23,034 nucleotides of DNA from positions 1 to 23,034 of the forward strand of contig CAAEUZ010000012.1 in the NCBI GenBank assembly GCA_900759385.1. The letters are read 5' to 3'. The notes under the pieces were generated by a model. It had not been told where the DNA came from. It saw nothing but the letters and a program-made list of their open reading frames with translations, and made no database searches. Source of the DNA: an uncultured Oscillospiraceae bacterium (GTDB lineage: Bacteria; Bacillota; Clostridia; Oscillospirales; Oscillospiraceae). The position numbers and the translations under genes were made by a program. The stretch's first letter is position 1. Each line of letters opens with the position of its first letter. This document shows, piece after piece, positions 14,530-21,973 of the stretch.

Positions 14530-15210
14530 TTATTCCTCGACCGTGTAGCCGAGGCCCTTTTTGGTCTTGATGAAGTCGGACAGGCCCGCGTTCTCGAGCT
14601 TCCTGCGCAGGCGGGTCACGTTTACGGTCAGCGTGTTCTCATCGACAAAGCTGTCGGTCTGCCAGAGCCGCATCATCAGCTCGTCGCGCGAGACCACCTT
14701 GCCGCGCTTCTCCAGCAGGGACTGCAGGATGCGCAGCTCGTTTTTAGTGAGCTCCATGTGCCCGCCGTTGAATTCCAGCGTCCCGGCGCTGAGGTCCAGC
14801 ACCGCGCCGTGGGCCGTGAGCTTGTTGGCGTCCGGATTGGCGAAGTCATAGGTGCGCCGCAGCAGGGCCTGCACCTTGGCCGTCAGCACAGAGAGGTCAA
14901 AGGGCTTGGCTATGAAGTCGTCGCCGCCCATGTTCATGGCCATGACTATATTCATGTTGTCCGAGGCGCTGGAGATGAACATGACGGGCACCCTGGAGAC
15001 GCGCCGTATCTCGCTGCACCAGTGATAGCCGTTGAAGTACGGCAGCCCCACGTCCAGCAGCACCAGCTGCGGGTCAAACTCGTTGAAATCGGCCATGACG
15101 TCGGCGTAATTCGTGGCCCGGCGCACTTCGCAGCCCCAGGAACTGATGTGGCTGGCCACCGCGCCGGCTATGACGTCGTCGTCCTCCACGACGAGGATGC
15201 GGTAATTCAT
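14530..15210 (-). CDS. OmpR/BceR-type response regulator
   Basis: A 226-residue two-domain regulator. The receiver (1-118) has the acidic pocket EDD (9-11), phospho-acceptor Asp53 in LLDVGLP, Ser80-Ser81 in the switch position and Lys102 in AKPF. The winged-helix DNA-binding domain (about 130-226) has ELTKNELRILQSLL and the recognition helix ENTLTVNVTRLRRKLE followed by IKTKKGLGYTV. The short receiver linker and sequence resemble BceR. The ATG is one base after the glyA stop (TGAGATG) with no clear ribosome site, so it depends on translation of glyA. The natural partner is the kinase at 11222, about 2.3 kb downstream. Confidence 0.92.
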   Translation of the reverse strand: MNYRILVVEDDDVIAGAVASHISSWGCEVRRATNYADVMADFNEFDPQLVLLDVGLPYFNGYHWCSEIRRVSRVPVMFISSASDNMNIVMAMNMGGDDFIAKPFDLSVLTAKVQALLRRTYDFANPDANKLTAHGAVLDLSAGTLEFNGGHMELTKNELRILQSLLEKRGKVVSRDELMMRLWQTDSFVDENTLTVNVTRLRRKLENAGLSDFIKTKKGLGYTVEE

Positions 15211-15211
15211 C

Positions 15212-16456
15212 TCAGATTACGCCCGGGTAGAGCGGGAACTGCTCGCAGAGGGAGATGACCTCGCCGCGCACGGCGGGGACGGCGTCCTCACCCTCGCGGA
15301 TGAGGCGCAGGATGAGCTGACCTATCTTCTGCATCTCAGGCTCCTTCATGCCGCGGGTGGTGGCGGCGGGGGAGCCGAAGCGCACGCCGGAGGCGAGGTG
15401 GGGCGGCAGCGTCTCAAAGGGGATGGTGTTCTTGTTGGCGGTGATGTGCGCGCGGTCGAGCATCTCCTGCACGTCGCGGCCGGTCACGCCGAGGCTGGTG
15501 ACGTCCGCGAGCAGCAGGTGGTTATCCGTGCCACCGGAGACTATGCGCATGCCGCCGGCCTGGAGCGTGTCGGAGAGCGCGGCGGCGTTCTTCACCACCT
15601 GGCGCTGGTATTCGACAAAAGCGGGGCTCATGGCCTCCTTGAGGCAGACGGCCTTGCCGGCGATGACGTGCATGAGCGGGCCGCCCTGGGTGCCGGGGAA
15701 GATGGCGGAGTCGATCTTCTTGGCCAGCTCCTCCTTGCAGAGGATGAGTGCCCCGCGCGGGCCGCGCAGGGTCTTGTGCGTGGTGGTGGTGACCACGTCC
15801 GCGTAAGGCACGGGCGAGGGGTGCACACCCGCAGCCACCAGGCCGCCTATGTGCGCCATGTCCACGAACATGTAGGCGCCGACCTCGTCGCATATCTCGC
15901 GGATGCGCTTCCAGTCTATGATGCGGGAGTACGCCGAGGCGCCGGATATTATCATCTTCGGCCGGAGTTCCTTGGCCTGGGCGAGCAGGGCGTCATAGTC
16001 GATGAGCTCCGTCTCCCTGTCCACGCCGTAGGGGCGCACGTCGAAGTACTTGCCGGTTATGGACGCCTTGGAGCCGTGCGTCAGATGGCCGCCGCAGCTG
16101 AGGTCCATGCCCATGAGCACGTCGCCGGGCTTGGTCAGGGCCAGGTACACGGCCACGTTGGCCTGGGAGCCGGAATGCGGCTGCACATTGGCGTGCTCCG
16201 CGCCGAAGAGCTCGCAGGCGCGCTGGCGGGCAATCTCCTCCACGACGTCCACGTGCTCGCAGCCGCCGTAATAGCGCTTGCCGGGGTAGCCCTCGGCGTA
16301 TTTGTTGGTGAGATGGCTGCCGACAGCCTCCATGACGGCCGGGGAGGTAAAGTTCTCGCTGGCTATGAGCTCTATATGGTCACGCTGGCGGGTGAGCTCC
16401 TGCTCCATCACGGCATATATTTCCTCGTCCTCGCGGCGAAGGTGTTCAAAGTCCAT
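15212..16456 (-). CDS. glyA: Serine hydroxymethyltransferase
   Basis: A 414-residue PLP enzyme that interconverts serine and glycine and charges tetrahydrofolate with one-carbon units. Visible hallmarks: HIELIASENFTSPAV near 25-40, the NKYAEGYPGKRYYGG motif near 48-62, GSQANVAVY, GGHLTHG and the PLP lysine Lys228 in TTTTHKTLRGPRG. The start at ATG 16456 is supported by GGGGG 9 bases upstream and by the usual family length; the open frame runs upstream to 16549 but crosses the promoter. It forms an operon with the response regulator, whose start is one base past its stop. Confidence 0.97.
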   Translation of the reverse strand: MDFEHLRREDEEIYAVMEQELTRQRDHIELIASENFTSPAVMEAVGSHLTNKYAEGYPGKRYYGGCEHVDVVEEIARQRACELFGAEHANVQPHSGSQANVAVYLALTKPGDVLMGMDLSCGGHLTHGSKASITGKYFDVRPYGVDRETELIDYDALLAQAKELRPKMIISGASAYSRIIDWKRIREICDEVGAYMFVDMAHIGGLVAAGVHPSPVPYADVVTTTTHKTLRGPRGALILCKEELAKKIDSAIFPGTQGGPLMHVIAGKAVCLKEAMSPAFVEYQRQVVKNAAALSDTLQAGGMRIVSGGTDNHLLLADVTSLGVTGRDVQEMLDRAHITANKNTIPFETLPPHLASGVRFGSPAATTRGMKEPEMQKIGQLILRLIREGEDAVPAVRGEVISLCEQFPLYPGVI

Positions 16457-16514
16457 TGCGTTAGCCCCCAAGTGTGTTATTTTTCTCTCTCCGGTGCTTT
16501 GCCGGTGTAATGGC

Positions 16515-16544
16515 ATTATAACATTTGCCACCGCTTTAGGCAAA
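16515..16544 (-). promoter_or_regulatory. glyA promoter with overlapping palindrome
   Basis: The minus strand reads TTGCCT (16543-16538), 17-base spacer, perfect TATAAT (16520-16515). An inverted repeat TTTGCC (16544-16539) / GGCAAA (16529-16524) overlaps the -35 and spacer, so a repressor could compete with polymerase here. The leader is about 50 bases. Confidence 0.75.
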
Positions 16545-16631
16545 CACAATTAAAGCCGTAAAAGAGCCTTGAGTTTGTGGGATGTGTACAAATGGCCGTC
16601 CAAGGAGGACACGGAGCGGCGCCCTGCACCC

Positions 16632-17201
16632 TTATCCCAGGCACATGAACCCGGCGCCGGAGAGCTTGATTATTATATCCGCAATCTCCGCGCTGGGCTT
16701 TACGGTGCCGGCGTCCAGCCACTTGCGTATCACGCCGACGCTGCCTATGGCTATGAAAGTGTAGATATACTCCGCGTCCTCAACGCTGGTGGTGCCGAGG
16801 CTGCGCCAGTGGTCGATGAACTGCTTTTCAACCATATCGACGACCTTGTTCTGGAACCCGGTGTCGCCGGAGGAGGACAGGAGCACCCGGCAGACATCGG
16901 CGTTCTTCCTGATGTATTCCACGATTTCCGTGAGCGATTCCTTCAGGTCGCCGCCCAGGGCGGCGATGGAGGGCCTGGTCATGTCGGATATGTCGTCGAT
17001 CAGCTCACGCTCTATGCTCTGCAGCAGATCCGTGGGGTCATTGTAGTGCGCGTAAAATGTGGCCCGGTTGATACCCGCCCGTTCGCATATCTCCGTGACG
17101 GTTATCTTGGCCACGGGCTTGGCCTGCATGAGCTCCATGAGACTGGATTTAATAACCATTTTTGTGTAGCGCACGCGCGCGTCCTGCTTTTTGCCGGGCA
17201 T
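16632..17201 (-). CDS. TetR/AcrR family transcriptional repressor
   Basis: A 189-residue regulator. The DNA-binding helix-turn-helix is at about residues 27-62 (KITVTEICERAGINRATFYAHYNDPTDLL), followed by a helical ligand/dimer domain with a C-terminal dimerisation helix pattern. GGAGGT lies 6 bases before ATG 17201. It is divergent from the MMPL exporter gene, and the 200-base space between contains palindromes, so it very probably represses that operon and itself. The effector is unknown. A TATAAT at 17243-17238 on the minus strand is its likely -10. Confidence 0.9.
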   Translation of the reverse strand: MPGKKQDARVRYTKMVIKSSLMELMQAKPVAKITVTEICERAGINRATFYAHYNDPTDLLQSIERELIDDISDMTRPSIAALGGDLKESLTEIVEYIRKNADVCRVLLSSSGDTGFQNKVVDMVEKQFIDHWRSLGTTSVEDAEYIYTFIAIGSVGVIRKWLDAGTVKPSAEIADIIIKLSGAGFMCLG

Positions 17202-17280
17202 ACGGCCACCTCCAGTAATCGTGAATTTTTTGTGAGCTATTATACGTTTTGGTCAAAAACCGTTTAAGAATTTTCAAAAA

Positions 17281-17298
17281 TCAACAAACTGACTGTTG
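17281..17298. promoter_or_regulatory. Operator-like palindrome O1 at the MMPL promoter
   Basis: CAACA (17282-17286) and TGTTG (17294-17298) form an inverted repeat with a 7-base gap, overlapping the -35 at 17296. The arm sequence matches that of O2 downstream. Confidence 0.5.
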
Positions 17299-17324
17299 CC
17301 TTGATTTCGGTTTGAAAGTATACT
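17296..17324 (+). promoter_or_regulatory. Promoter of the MMPL operon
   Basis: TTGCCT (17296-17301), 17-base spacer, TATACT (17319-17324). An overlapping alternative, TTGATT with TATAAA 17 bases on, lies five to six bases further along. The leader to ATG 17406 is about 75 bases. Confidence 0.7.
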
Positions 17325-17341
17325 ATAAAAGCGAAAGTAAG

Positions 17342-17356
17342 TCAACATAGTGTTGA
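17342..17356. promoter_or_regulatory. Operator-like palindrome O2 just after the MMPL promoter
   Basis: TCAACA (17342-17347) and TGTTGA (17351-17356) are perfect inverted repeats around TAG. The position, about 12-25 bases past the expected transcription start, suits a roadblock or a repressor that covers the start site. It shares arms with O1. Confidence 0.6.
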
Positions 17357-17405
17357 TTATCGCGGGCGCTTTCCGGTGCGCCCAGCAGGGATGGAGGGAC
17401 TGCCT

Positions 17406-19478
17406 ATGGATGGGCTGACAAGGGGCATCACGCGGCACAAAAAGCTCGTGATTGCCGTATTCCTGGTCGCGGCGGTCATATCGGCTGTGCTGATTCTCGG
17501 CGTGAGCGTGAACTATGACCTCACGGATTATCTGCCCGAGGACTCGGAGAGCACGATAGCGCTGGACCTCATGTATGAGGAGTTCGGCTCCGGCGTGCCG
17601 AACACCCGTGTGATGGTACAGAACCTGACGCTGACCGGGGCCGTGGAGATGAAGGAAAAGATCGCGGCTGCTCCGGGCGTCTCGGGCGTCATGTGGCTGG
17701 ACGACACACAGGACATGTCCACGCCGATAGAACTGATGGACGAGGCCACCGTGGAGCAGTACTGGCGGGACGGCACGGCTCTCTACCAGGTGACGATAGA
17801 CGAGGGGCGCGAGAGCGAGGCCGTGGAGGCCCTGTACGGCATAATCGGCGAGGGCGGGGCCATCTCCGGCAACGCGGCCAGCACGGCGAGCATGCAGAAC
17901 CTCGTTGTCAGCGAGGTCGTGGGCGCGGCCTGCATCCTTGTGCCCATCATTATAATAATACTCCTGCTCACCACTACGAGCTGGATCTCGCCCATACTCT
18001 TTTTGCTCACCATCGGCGTGGCGGTCATCATCAATATGGGCACCAACATCTTTTTTGGCGAGATAAGCTTTGTCACACAGAGCGTCAGTCCCATCATGCA
18101 GCTGGCCGTATCCCTGGACTACGCCATCTTCCTTCTCAACAGCTTCGGCCGCCACCGTCAGGAGGTTGAAACCAGCGAGGAGGCCATGCGCCTGGCCATA
18201 AAGGAGAGCTTCTCCTCCATTGCGGCCAGCGCCGCCACTACGCTCTTCGGCTTTATGGCGCTGATGTTCATGCGCTTCGGCATAGGCTCCGACCTGGGCG
18301 TGAACCTGGTCAAGGGCATCATACTGAGCTACGTCTCCGTCATGGTATTCCTGCCGGCTCTGGCCCTGGCCTGCGTGAAGTGGCTGGACAAGACCGGGCA
18401 CAGGCAGATCATCCGCACCGGCAAGCGGCTGGGCCGCGCGCTGGTGAAGGTGCGCATACCGGCCCTGATACTGGTCATCATAGTCGTGGTGCCATGTTAC
18501 ATGGCGCAGACGCGCGCCGACTTCCTCTACGGCAACGGTGAGCCGGATACGCGCACGGACTACGGGCGCGACACCGTGGCCATCAACGAGGCCTTCGGCG
18601 AGAGCAACGCCCTGGTGCTGCTGGTGCCGCGGGGCGACCCGGGCGCGGAGGTGCTGCTGGCGGATGACCTGGCGGGTATCGACCACATAACCGGCGTGCT
18701 CAGCTATGCAGGCACCGTCGGCGCGGTGCCGGAGGGCTTCCTGGACGAGGGCATAGTCTCCCAGTTCTACTCTGACGATTATGCGCGCATCATCATGTAT
18801 ACGGACACCGGCGAGGAGGGCGACGAGGCCTTTGCAGTGGTGGAGCAGGTGCGCGCCGCGGCGGACAAATACTACTCCGAGAGCTGGCTGTGCGGCCAGA
18901 GCGCCAACCTCTATGATATGCGCGACGTCGTCACGGCAGATTCCCCGCTCGTAAACGGCATAGCCATAGGTTTCATCTTCCTGACCCTGCTGGTAACCTT
19001 CAAGAGCGTTACGCTGCCGTTCATACTCCTGTTCGTCATAGAGTCGGCCATCTGGATCAACCTCTCCGTGCCGTACTTCACCGACCAGCCGCTGGTGTAC
19101 ATAGGCTACCTGGTCATAAATACGGTGCAGCTGGGTGCGACCATAGACTACGCCATACTGATGACCAACGGCTATACGGCCAACCGGCGCATAATGGGCA
19201 AGCGTGAGGCGGTGGTAGGCACGCTGAACACGAACTTCGAGAGCGTGCTCACCAGCGGGCTTATCCTCACCGCCGCGGGCCTCTGCCTGGGTCTTGAGAG
19301 CTCCCTGGAGGTCGTGGCCGAGCTGGGCATCCTGCTGGCGCGCGGCACAGCGCTCTCCATGGCCATGGTAGTGCTGGCCCTGCCCGCGCTGCTGATGCTG
19401 TTCGACCCGCTCACGGCCAGACTTACGTATAAGGCCGGATTTCTTGATACTGCCAAAAAGGAGGCTGAGACCAAATGA
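17406..19478 (+). CDS. MMPL/RND superfamily exporter
   Basis: A 690-residue two-fold repeated membrane protein: one helix at about residues 10-33, an outer loop with NYDLTDYLPEDSES (residues 40-53), a five- to six-helix cluster, a second outer domain, and a second helix cluster. The conserved acidic residue of each half is visible in the helix motifs SLDYAIFLLNSFGRHR and GATIDYAILMTNGY. The start at ATG 17406 is chosen because GGAGGG lies 7 bases upstream; ATG 17391 lies on that site. Proteins of this kind move lipids or hydrophobic drugs across or out of the membrane. The next gene overlaps by four bases (ATGA). TetR control is inferred from the divergent regulator. Confidence 0.92.
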   Translation: MDGLTRGITRHKKLVIAVFLVAAVISAVLILGVSVNYDLTDYLPEDSESTIALDLMYEEFGSGVPNTRVMVQNLTLTGAVEMKEKIAAAPGVSGVMWLDDTQDMSTPIELMDEATVEQYWRDGTALYQVTIDEGRESEAVEALYGIIGEGGAISGNAASTASMQNLVVSEVVGAACILVPIIIIILLLTTTSWISPILFLLTIGVAVIINMGTNIFFGEISFVTQSVSPIMQLAVSLDYAIFLLNSFGRHRQEVETSEEAMRLAIKESFSSIAASAATTLFGFMALMFMRFGIGSDLGVNLVKGIILSYVSVMVFLPALALACVKWLDKTGHRQIIRTGKRLGRALVKVRIPALILVIIVVVPCYMAQTRADFLYGNGEPDTRTDYGRDTVAINEAFGESNALVLLVPRGDPGAEVLLADDLAGIDHITGVLSYAGTVGAVPEGFLDEGIVSQFYSDDYARIIMYTDTGEEGDEAFAVVEQVRAAADKYYSESWLCGQSANLYDMRDVVTADSPLVNGIAIGFIFLTLLVTFKSVTLPFILLFVIESAIWINLSVPYFTDQPLVYIGYLVINTVQLGATIDYAILMTNGYTANRRIMGKREAVVGTLNTNFESVLTSGLILTAAGLCLGLESSLEVVAELGILLARGTALSMAMVVLALPALLMLFDPLTARLTYKAGFLDTAKKEAETK

Positions 19479-21424
19479 AACGCAAACTTTTTGCCCTTCT
19501 GTCCATATTCCTCTGCATCGCCCTGTGCCTGGGCACCTTCGGCTTTGCGGCGGGGACAACAGAGCCGCAGGCCTCCGACGAGCCCGCGGACAATGCGGAC
19601 CCGGACGCTGTGTCAAACGGTCCGGAGGAGGTCATCTATGCCCGCTTTGACGCCTCGGGCGACCCGCAGGACGCCTACGCCGTGGTGGCGCTGACCCTCA
19701 CCGAAGAGGGCACGTACACCCATTACGGCCGCTACACCGCCGTGTCCAACCTCACGGACACCAGCCCGATAGAGTACACCAGCGGTGTGGTTACCCTCAC
19801 CGCGCCCGCGGGCCGCTACTACTATCAGGGGACGCTGCGCAGGGCCAAGATGCCCTGGGACGTGGAGATAACCTACACCCTCAACGGCCAGGAGATAAGC
19901 CCCGACGAACTGGGCGGACGCACCGGTGAGCTGGAGGTCAGCATACATACCACGGCCAACAGCGGCTTTGACGCTTACTTCACCGAGAACTACATGCTGC
20001 AGATATCCGTCACTCTGGACGCGGCCAGGTGCGAGAACATAACCACACGCAACGGCACCGTGGCCAGCGCGGGCAGCGACAAGACCATCACCTTTGTCGT
20101 CCTGCCGGACACAGAGGGCGATGTGAGCTTCTCCGCCGATGTCAGCAACTTTGAGATGAGCGGGTTCACCATAGCCGCCGTGCCCTACAGCATTGAGAGC
20201 ATGATGGATATGAGCCAGCTCGACACCGTCACCAGCGGAATAAGCCAGCTCACCGGCGCTATAAGCCAGCTCACCAGCGGTGCGGCCTCCATCAACGAGG
20301 GAGCTGGAACTCTCAACGAGAACAGCGCCGCCCTCACCGACGCCAGCGACCAGATTGAGTCCGCCCTCAGGCAGATATCTGACGGGCTGCAGGACTTCAA
20401 CATTGAGGACAGCCTCAGCGGCCTGGATCAGCTCGCCGAGCTACCGGGATATCTCACTCAGCTTGCGTCCGGACTGGACACCCTTTCCGGCGCCGTCCGT
20501 ACATCGGCTACTGGTTATGATACGATACTTACAATGCTAAAATCGTACATGGGCAACCTGGGGTCAATAGGTGACAGCGTGACTGCGATGCAAAACTATT
20601 ACAACGGCGTAATAGCGCAGCTGAATGAGACAATTGATTGCCTCAAGGGCCAGATTGGAGGAAATGATGATGACGATCCAGTTACCAGCACGCCTCCCTC
20701 AACCGACACTGACCCCGACCCCATCGAGAGTCCGGAGGTAACCGCTGCTGTGACGGATGACCCAAGCGCAAGCTCCGGCAACGGGATGACTGATATTCCG
20801 TCCATTGATATTCCATCCAGCGATGAAATAGCTCTTCTCGTTGATAATTTTCAAAAGGCAAACGATGGCCTGCGCACAATCGCCGACAACATCGACCTCG
20901 TGGTTGACGGCCTGATGCAGATGGCTATCCAGATCTCCTCCGGGCTGGGCGATATGGAGAACATGGACTTCAGCGCCATAACGGAGCTGCAGACCGGCAT
21001 GGCCGAGCTCGCGGACAACTACTCCACGTTCAACGAGGGCCTCAAGGCCTACACCGACGGGGTGGGCCAGCTTGCCGATGGCATGGACACCTACACCTCC
21101 GGCATGTATGCGCTCAACAGTGAGACGCAGGGCATCCCCGATATGGTTAACGCCATGCTCGGCATCGAAGACGACGAGGATGACGAAAACGCTGAAACCG
21201 GCGAAAGCGGCAATGAGGACGAGGGCGACGGCGAGAGCTCTGAAAGTACGAGCGAGGTCGTCAGCTTCCTCGACGAGCGCAATACGGACACCGCCAGCGT
21301 GCAGTTCGTCATCTCCACCGACGGCATCTCCGCCCCCGAGCAGCCCGCCGAGGACGAGCCGCAGACGGAGAGCCAGGGCTTCTTCGCCAACCTCTGGGAT
21401 AAGATAGTCGATTTGTTCACCTGA
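19475..21424 (+). CDS. Secreted heptad-repeat protein partnering the MMPL exporter
   Basis: A 649-residue protein with a signal peptide (MKRKLFALLSIFLCIALCLGTFGFAAG, about residues 1-27), a strand-rich domain to about 235, and a long coiled-coil with repeated seven-residue units (SQLTGAISQLTSGAASI..., about 245-345 and 445-560) as in YhgE/Pip-related partners of MMPL proteins. A low-complexity D/P/S/T segment sits near 395-440 and an acidic Glu-Asp-Ser segment near 565-600. The end, FFANLWDKIVDLFT, is amphipathic and there is no membrane anchor. AAAGGAGG lies 10 bases before the ATG and its ATG overlaps the exporter stop by four bases. It probably spans or tethers the wall side of the exporter; that role is inferred. 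Confidence 0.82.
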   Translation: MKRKLFALLSIFLCIALCLGTFGFAAGTTEPQASDEPADNADPDAVSNGPEEVIYARFDASGDPQDAYAVVALTLTEEGTYTHYGRYTAVSNLTDTSPIEYTSGVVTLTAPAGRYYYQGTLRRAKMPWDVEITYTLNGQEISPDELGGRTGELEVSIHTTANSGFDAYFTENYMLQISVTLDAARCENITTRNGTVASAGSDKTITFVVLPDTEGDVSFSADVSNFEMSGFTIAAVPYSIESMMDMSQLDTVTSGISQLTGAISQLTSGAASINEGAGTLNENSAALTDASDQIESALRQISDGLQDFNIEDSLSGLDQLAELPGYLTQLASGLDTLSGAVRTSATGYDTILTMLKSYMGNLGSIGDSVTAMQNYYNGVIAQLNETIDCLKGQIGGNDDDDPVTSTPPSTDTDPDPIESPEVTAAVTDDPSASSGNGMTDIPSIDIPSSDEIALLVDNFQKANDGLRTIADNIDLVVDGLMQMAIQISSGLGDMENMDFSAITELQTGMAELADNYSTFNEGLKAYTDGVGQLADGMDTYTSGMYALNSETQGIPDMVNAMLGIEDDEDDENAETGESGNEDEGDGESSESTSEVVSFLDERNTDTASVQFVISTDGISAPEQPAEDEPQTESQGFFANLWDKIVDLFT

Positions 21425-21435
21425 GAACGCAAATG

Positions 21436-21466
21436 AAAATCCCCCGGCCCGAGGCCGGGGGATTTT
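21436..21466 (+). terminator. Strong intrinsic terminator of the MMPL operon
   Basis: A 14-bp perfect stem (21436-21449 with 21453-21466) of AAAATCCCCCGGCC type, 3-base loop, with the T-run inside the 3' arm. Confidence 0.92.
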
Positions 21467-21717
21467 CTGCTTTGGCTGGGTGCGATCTCCCTGTGGGCGC
21501 AGATAAACTTTACCTAATTTTCAAAAAAATTATTGAAATTAGATTGTTTATATGATATATGTATTATTGACAATATAGATGTATGTATATGAAAGATTTG
21601 CAGTTTATGGCGGTCCATCAAACGATTTGTATAAAACTCAGCTTTATTATGACACAAGAACATATACTGAAGAGTCATGGTTCTGAAATTGCTTGAATGG
21701 TCTAAAGAGGGAATACG
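21467..21717. other. AT-rich island with no convincing gene
   Basis: The composition changes abruptly from GC-rich to AT-rich after about 21500 and returns near 21720. It holds an imperfect palindrome (CTAATTT at 21514-21520 with AAATTAG at 21536-21542) and a perfect TTGACA at 21567-21572 with only a weak -10 partner downstream. The only open frame of note is a 35-codon one at 21579-21686, described separately. Confidence 0.5.
21579..21686 (+). pseudogene. Short open frame, possible remnant of a transferred gene
   Basis: ATG 21579 to TGA 21684-21686 encodes 35 residues (MYVYERFAVYGGPSNDLYKT...), aromatic and polar, protein-like in composition, with AT-rich codons unlike neighbouring genes. 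No ribosome site precedes it, and a TAG abuts the ATG. It may be the eroded end of a foreign gene, or chance in AT-rich DNA. I recognise no family. Confidence 0.25.
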
Positions 21718-21912
21718 ATGAAGTATGTAATAGCCGCACTTATCGCTGTGCTGGCGGCCGTAATTCTAATCGTCCTCAGTGCGGTTTCCCCGGTTTCCAT
21801 ATTGTATAACTGGCTGGACGAGAACAATCTGGTCGTTATCTGGTACGGCATCATGGCGGCAATCGTAGCCATCTGCACAACGCTGTACATCAACCGCACC
21901 AGGAAGAAATAG
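21718..21912 (+). CDS. Small two-helix membrane protein (64 aa)
   Basis: The product has two membrane helices, about residues 3-26 and 38-58, joined by a short loop (SPVSILYNWLDENNL) and ends in a basic tail NRTRKK. AGAGGGA lies 7 bases before the ATG. Codon use is closer to neighbours than the AT-rich DNA before it. It stands between two terminators and so is a single-gene unit; its promoter, if real, is in the AT-rich island. No family is recognised. Such proteins are often regulators of membrane complexes or antitoxins, but nothing here indicates which. Confidence 0.6.
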   Translation: MKYVIAALIAVLAAVILIVLSAVSPVSILYNWLDENNLVVIWYGIMAAIVAICTTLYINRTRKK

Positions 21913-21942
21913 GCATGATACAACAGCGCCGGAGCGCAACAG

Positions 21943-21972
21943 GGCCCCTGCTTGTTCAAGCAGGGGCCTTGC
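21943..21972. terminator. Hairpin terminator between convergent genes
   Basis: GGCCCCTGCTT (21943-21953) and AAGCAGGGGCC (21958-21968) pair perfectly around a 4-base loop. The plus side is followed by TTGCTTTA, the minus side by CTGTTGCG, so the T-runs are weak. It separates the gene ending at 21912 from the one ending at 21974. Confidence 0.7.
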
Positions 21973-21973
21973 T

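Noticed and set aside
17274..19616. A 780-codon open frame on the minus strand opposite the MMPL gene
   Set aside because: Long antisense frames occur throughout this GC-rich window (also opposite the M20, LarA and glyA genes). The product is His/Gln/Arg/Gly-rich, lacks domains and has no ribosome site; the plus-strand exporter is clear.
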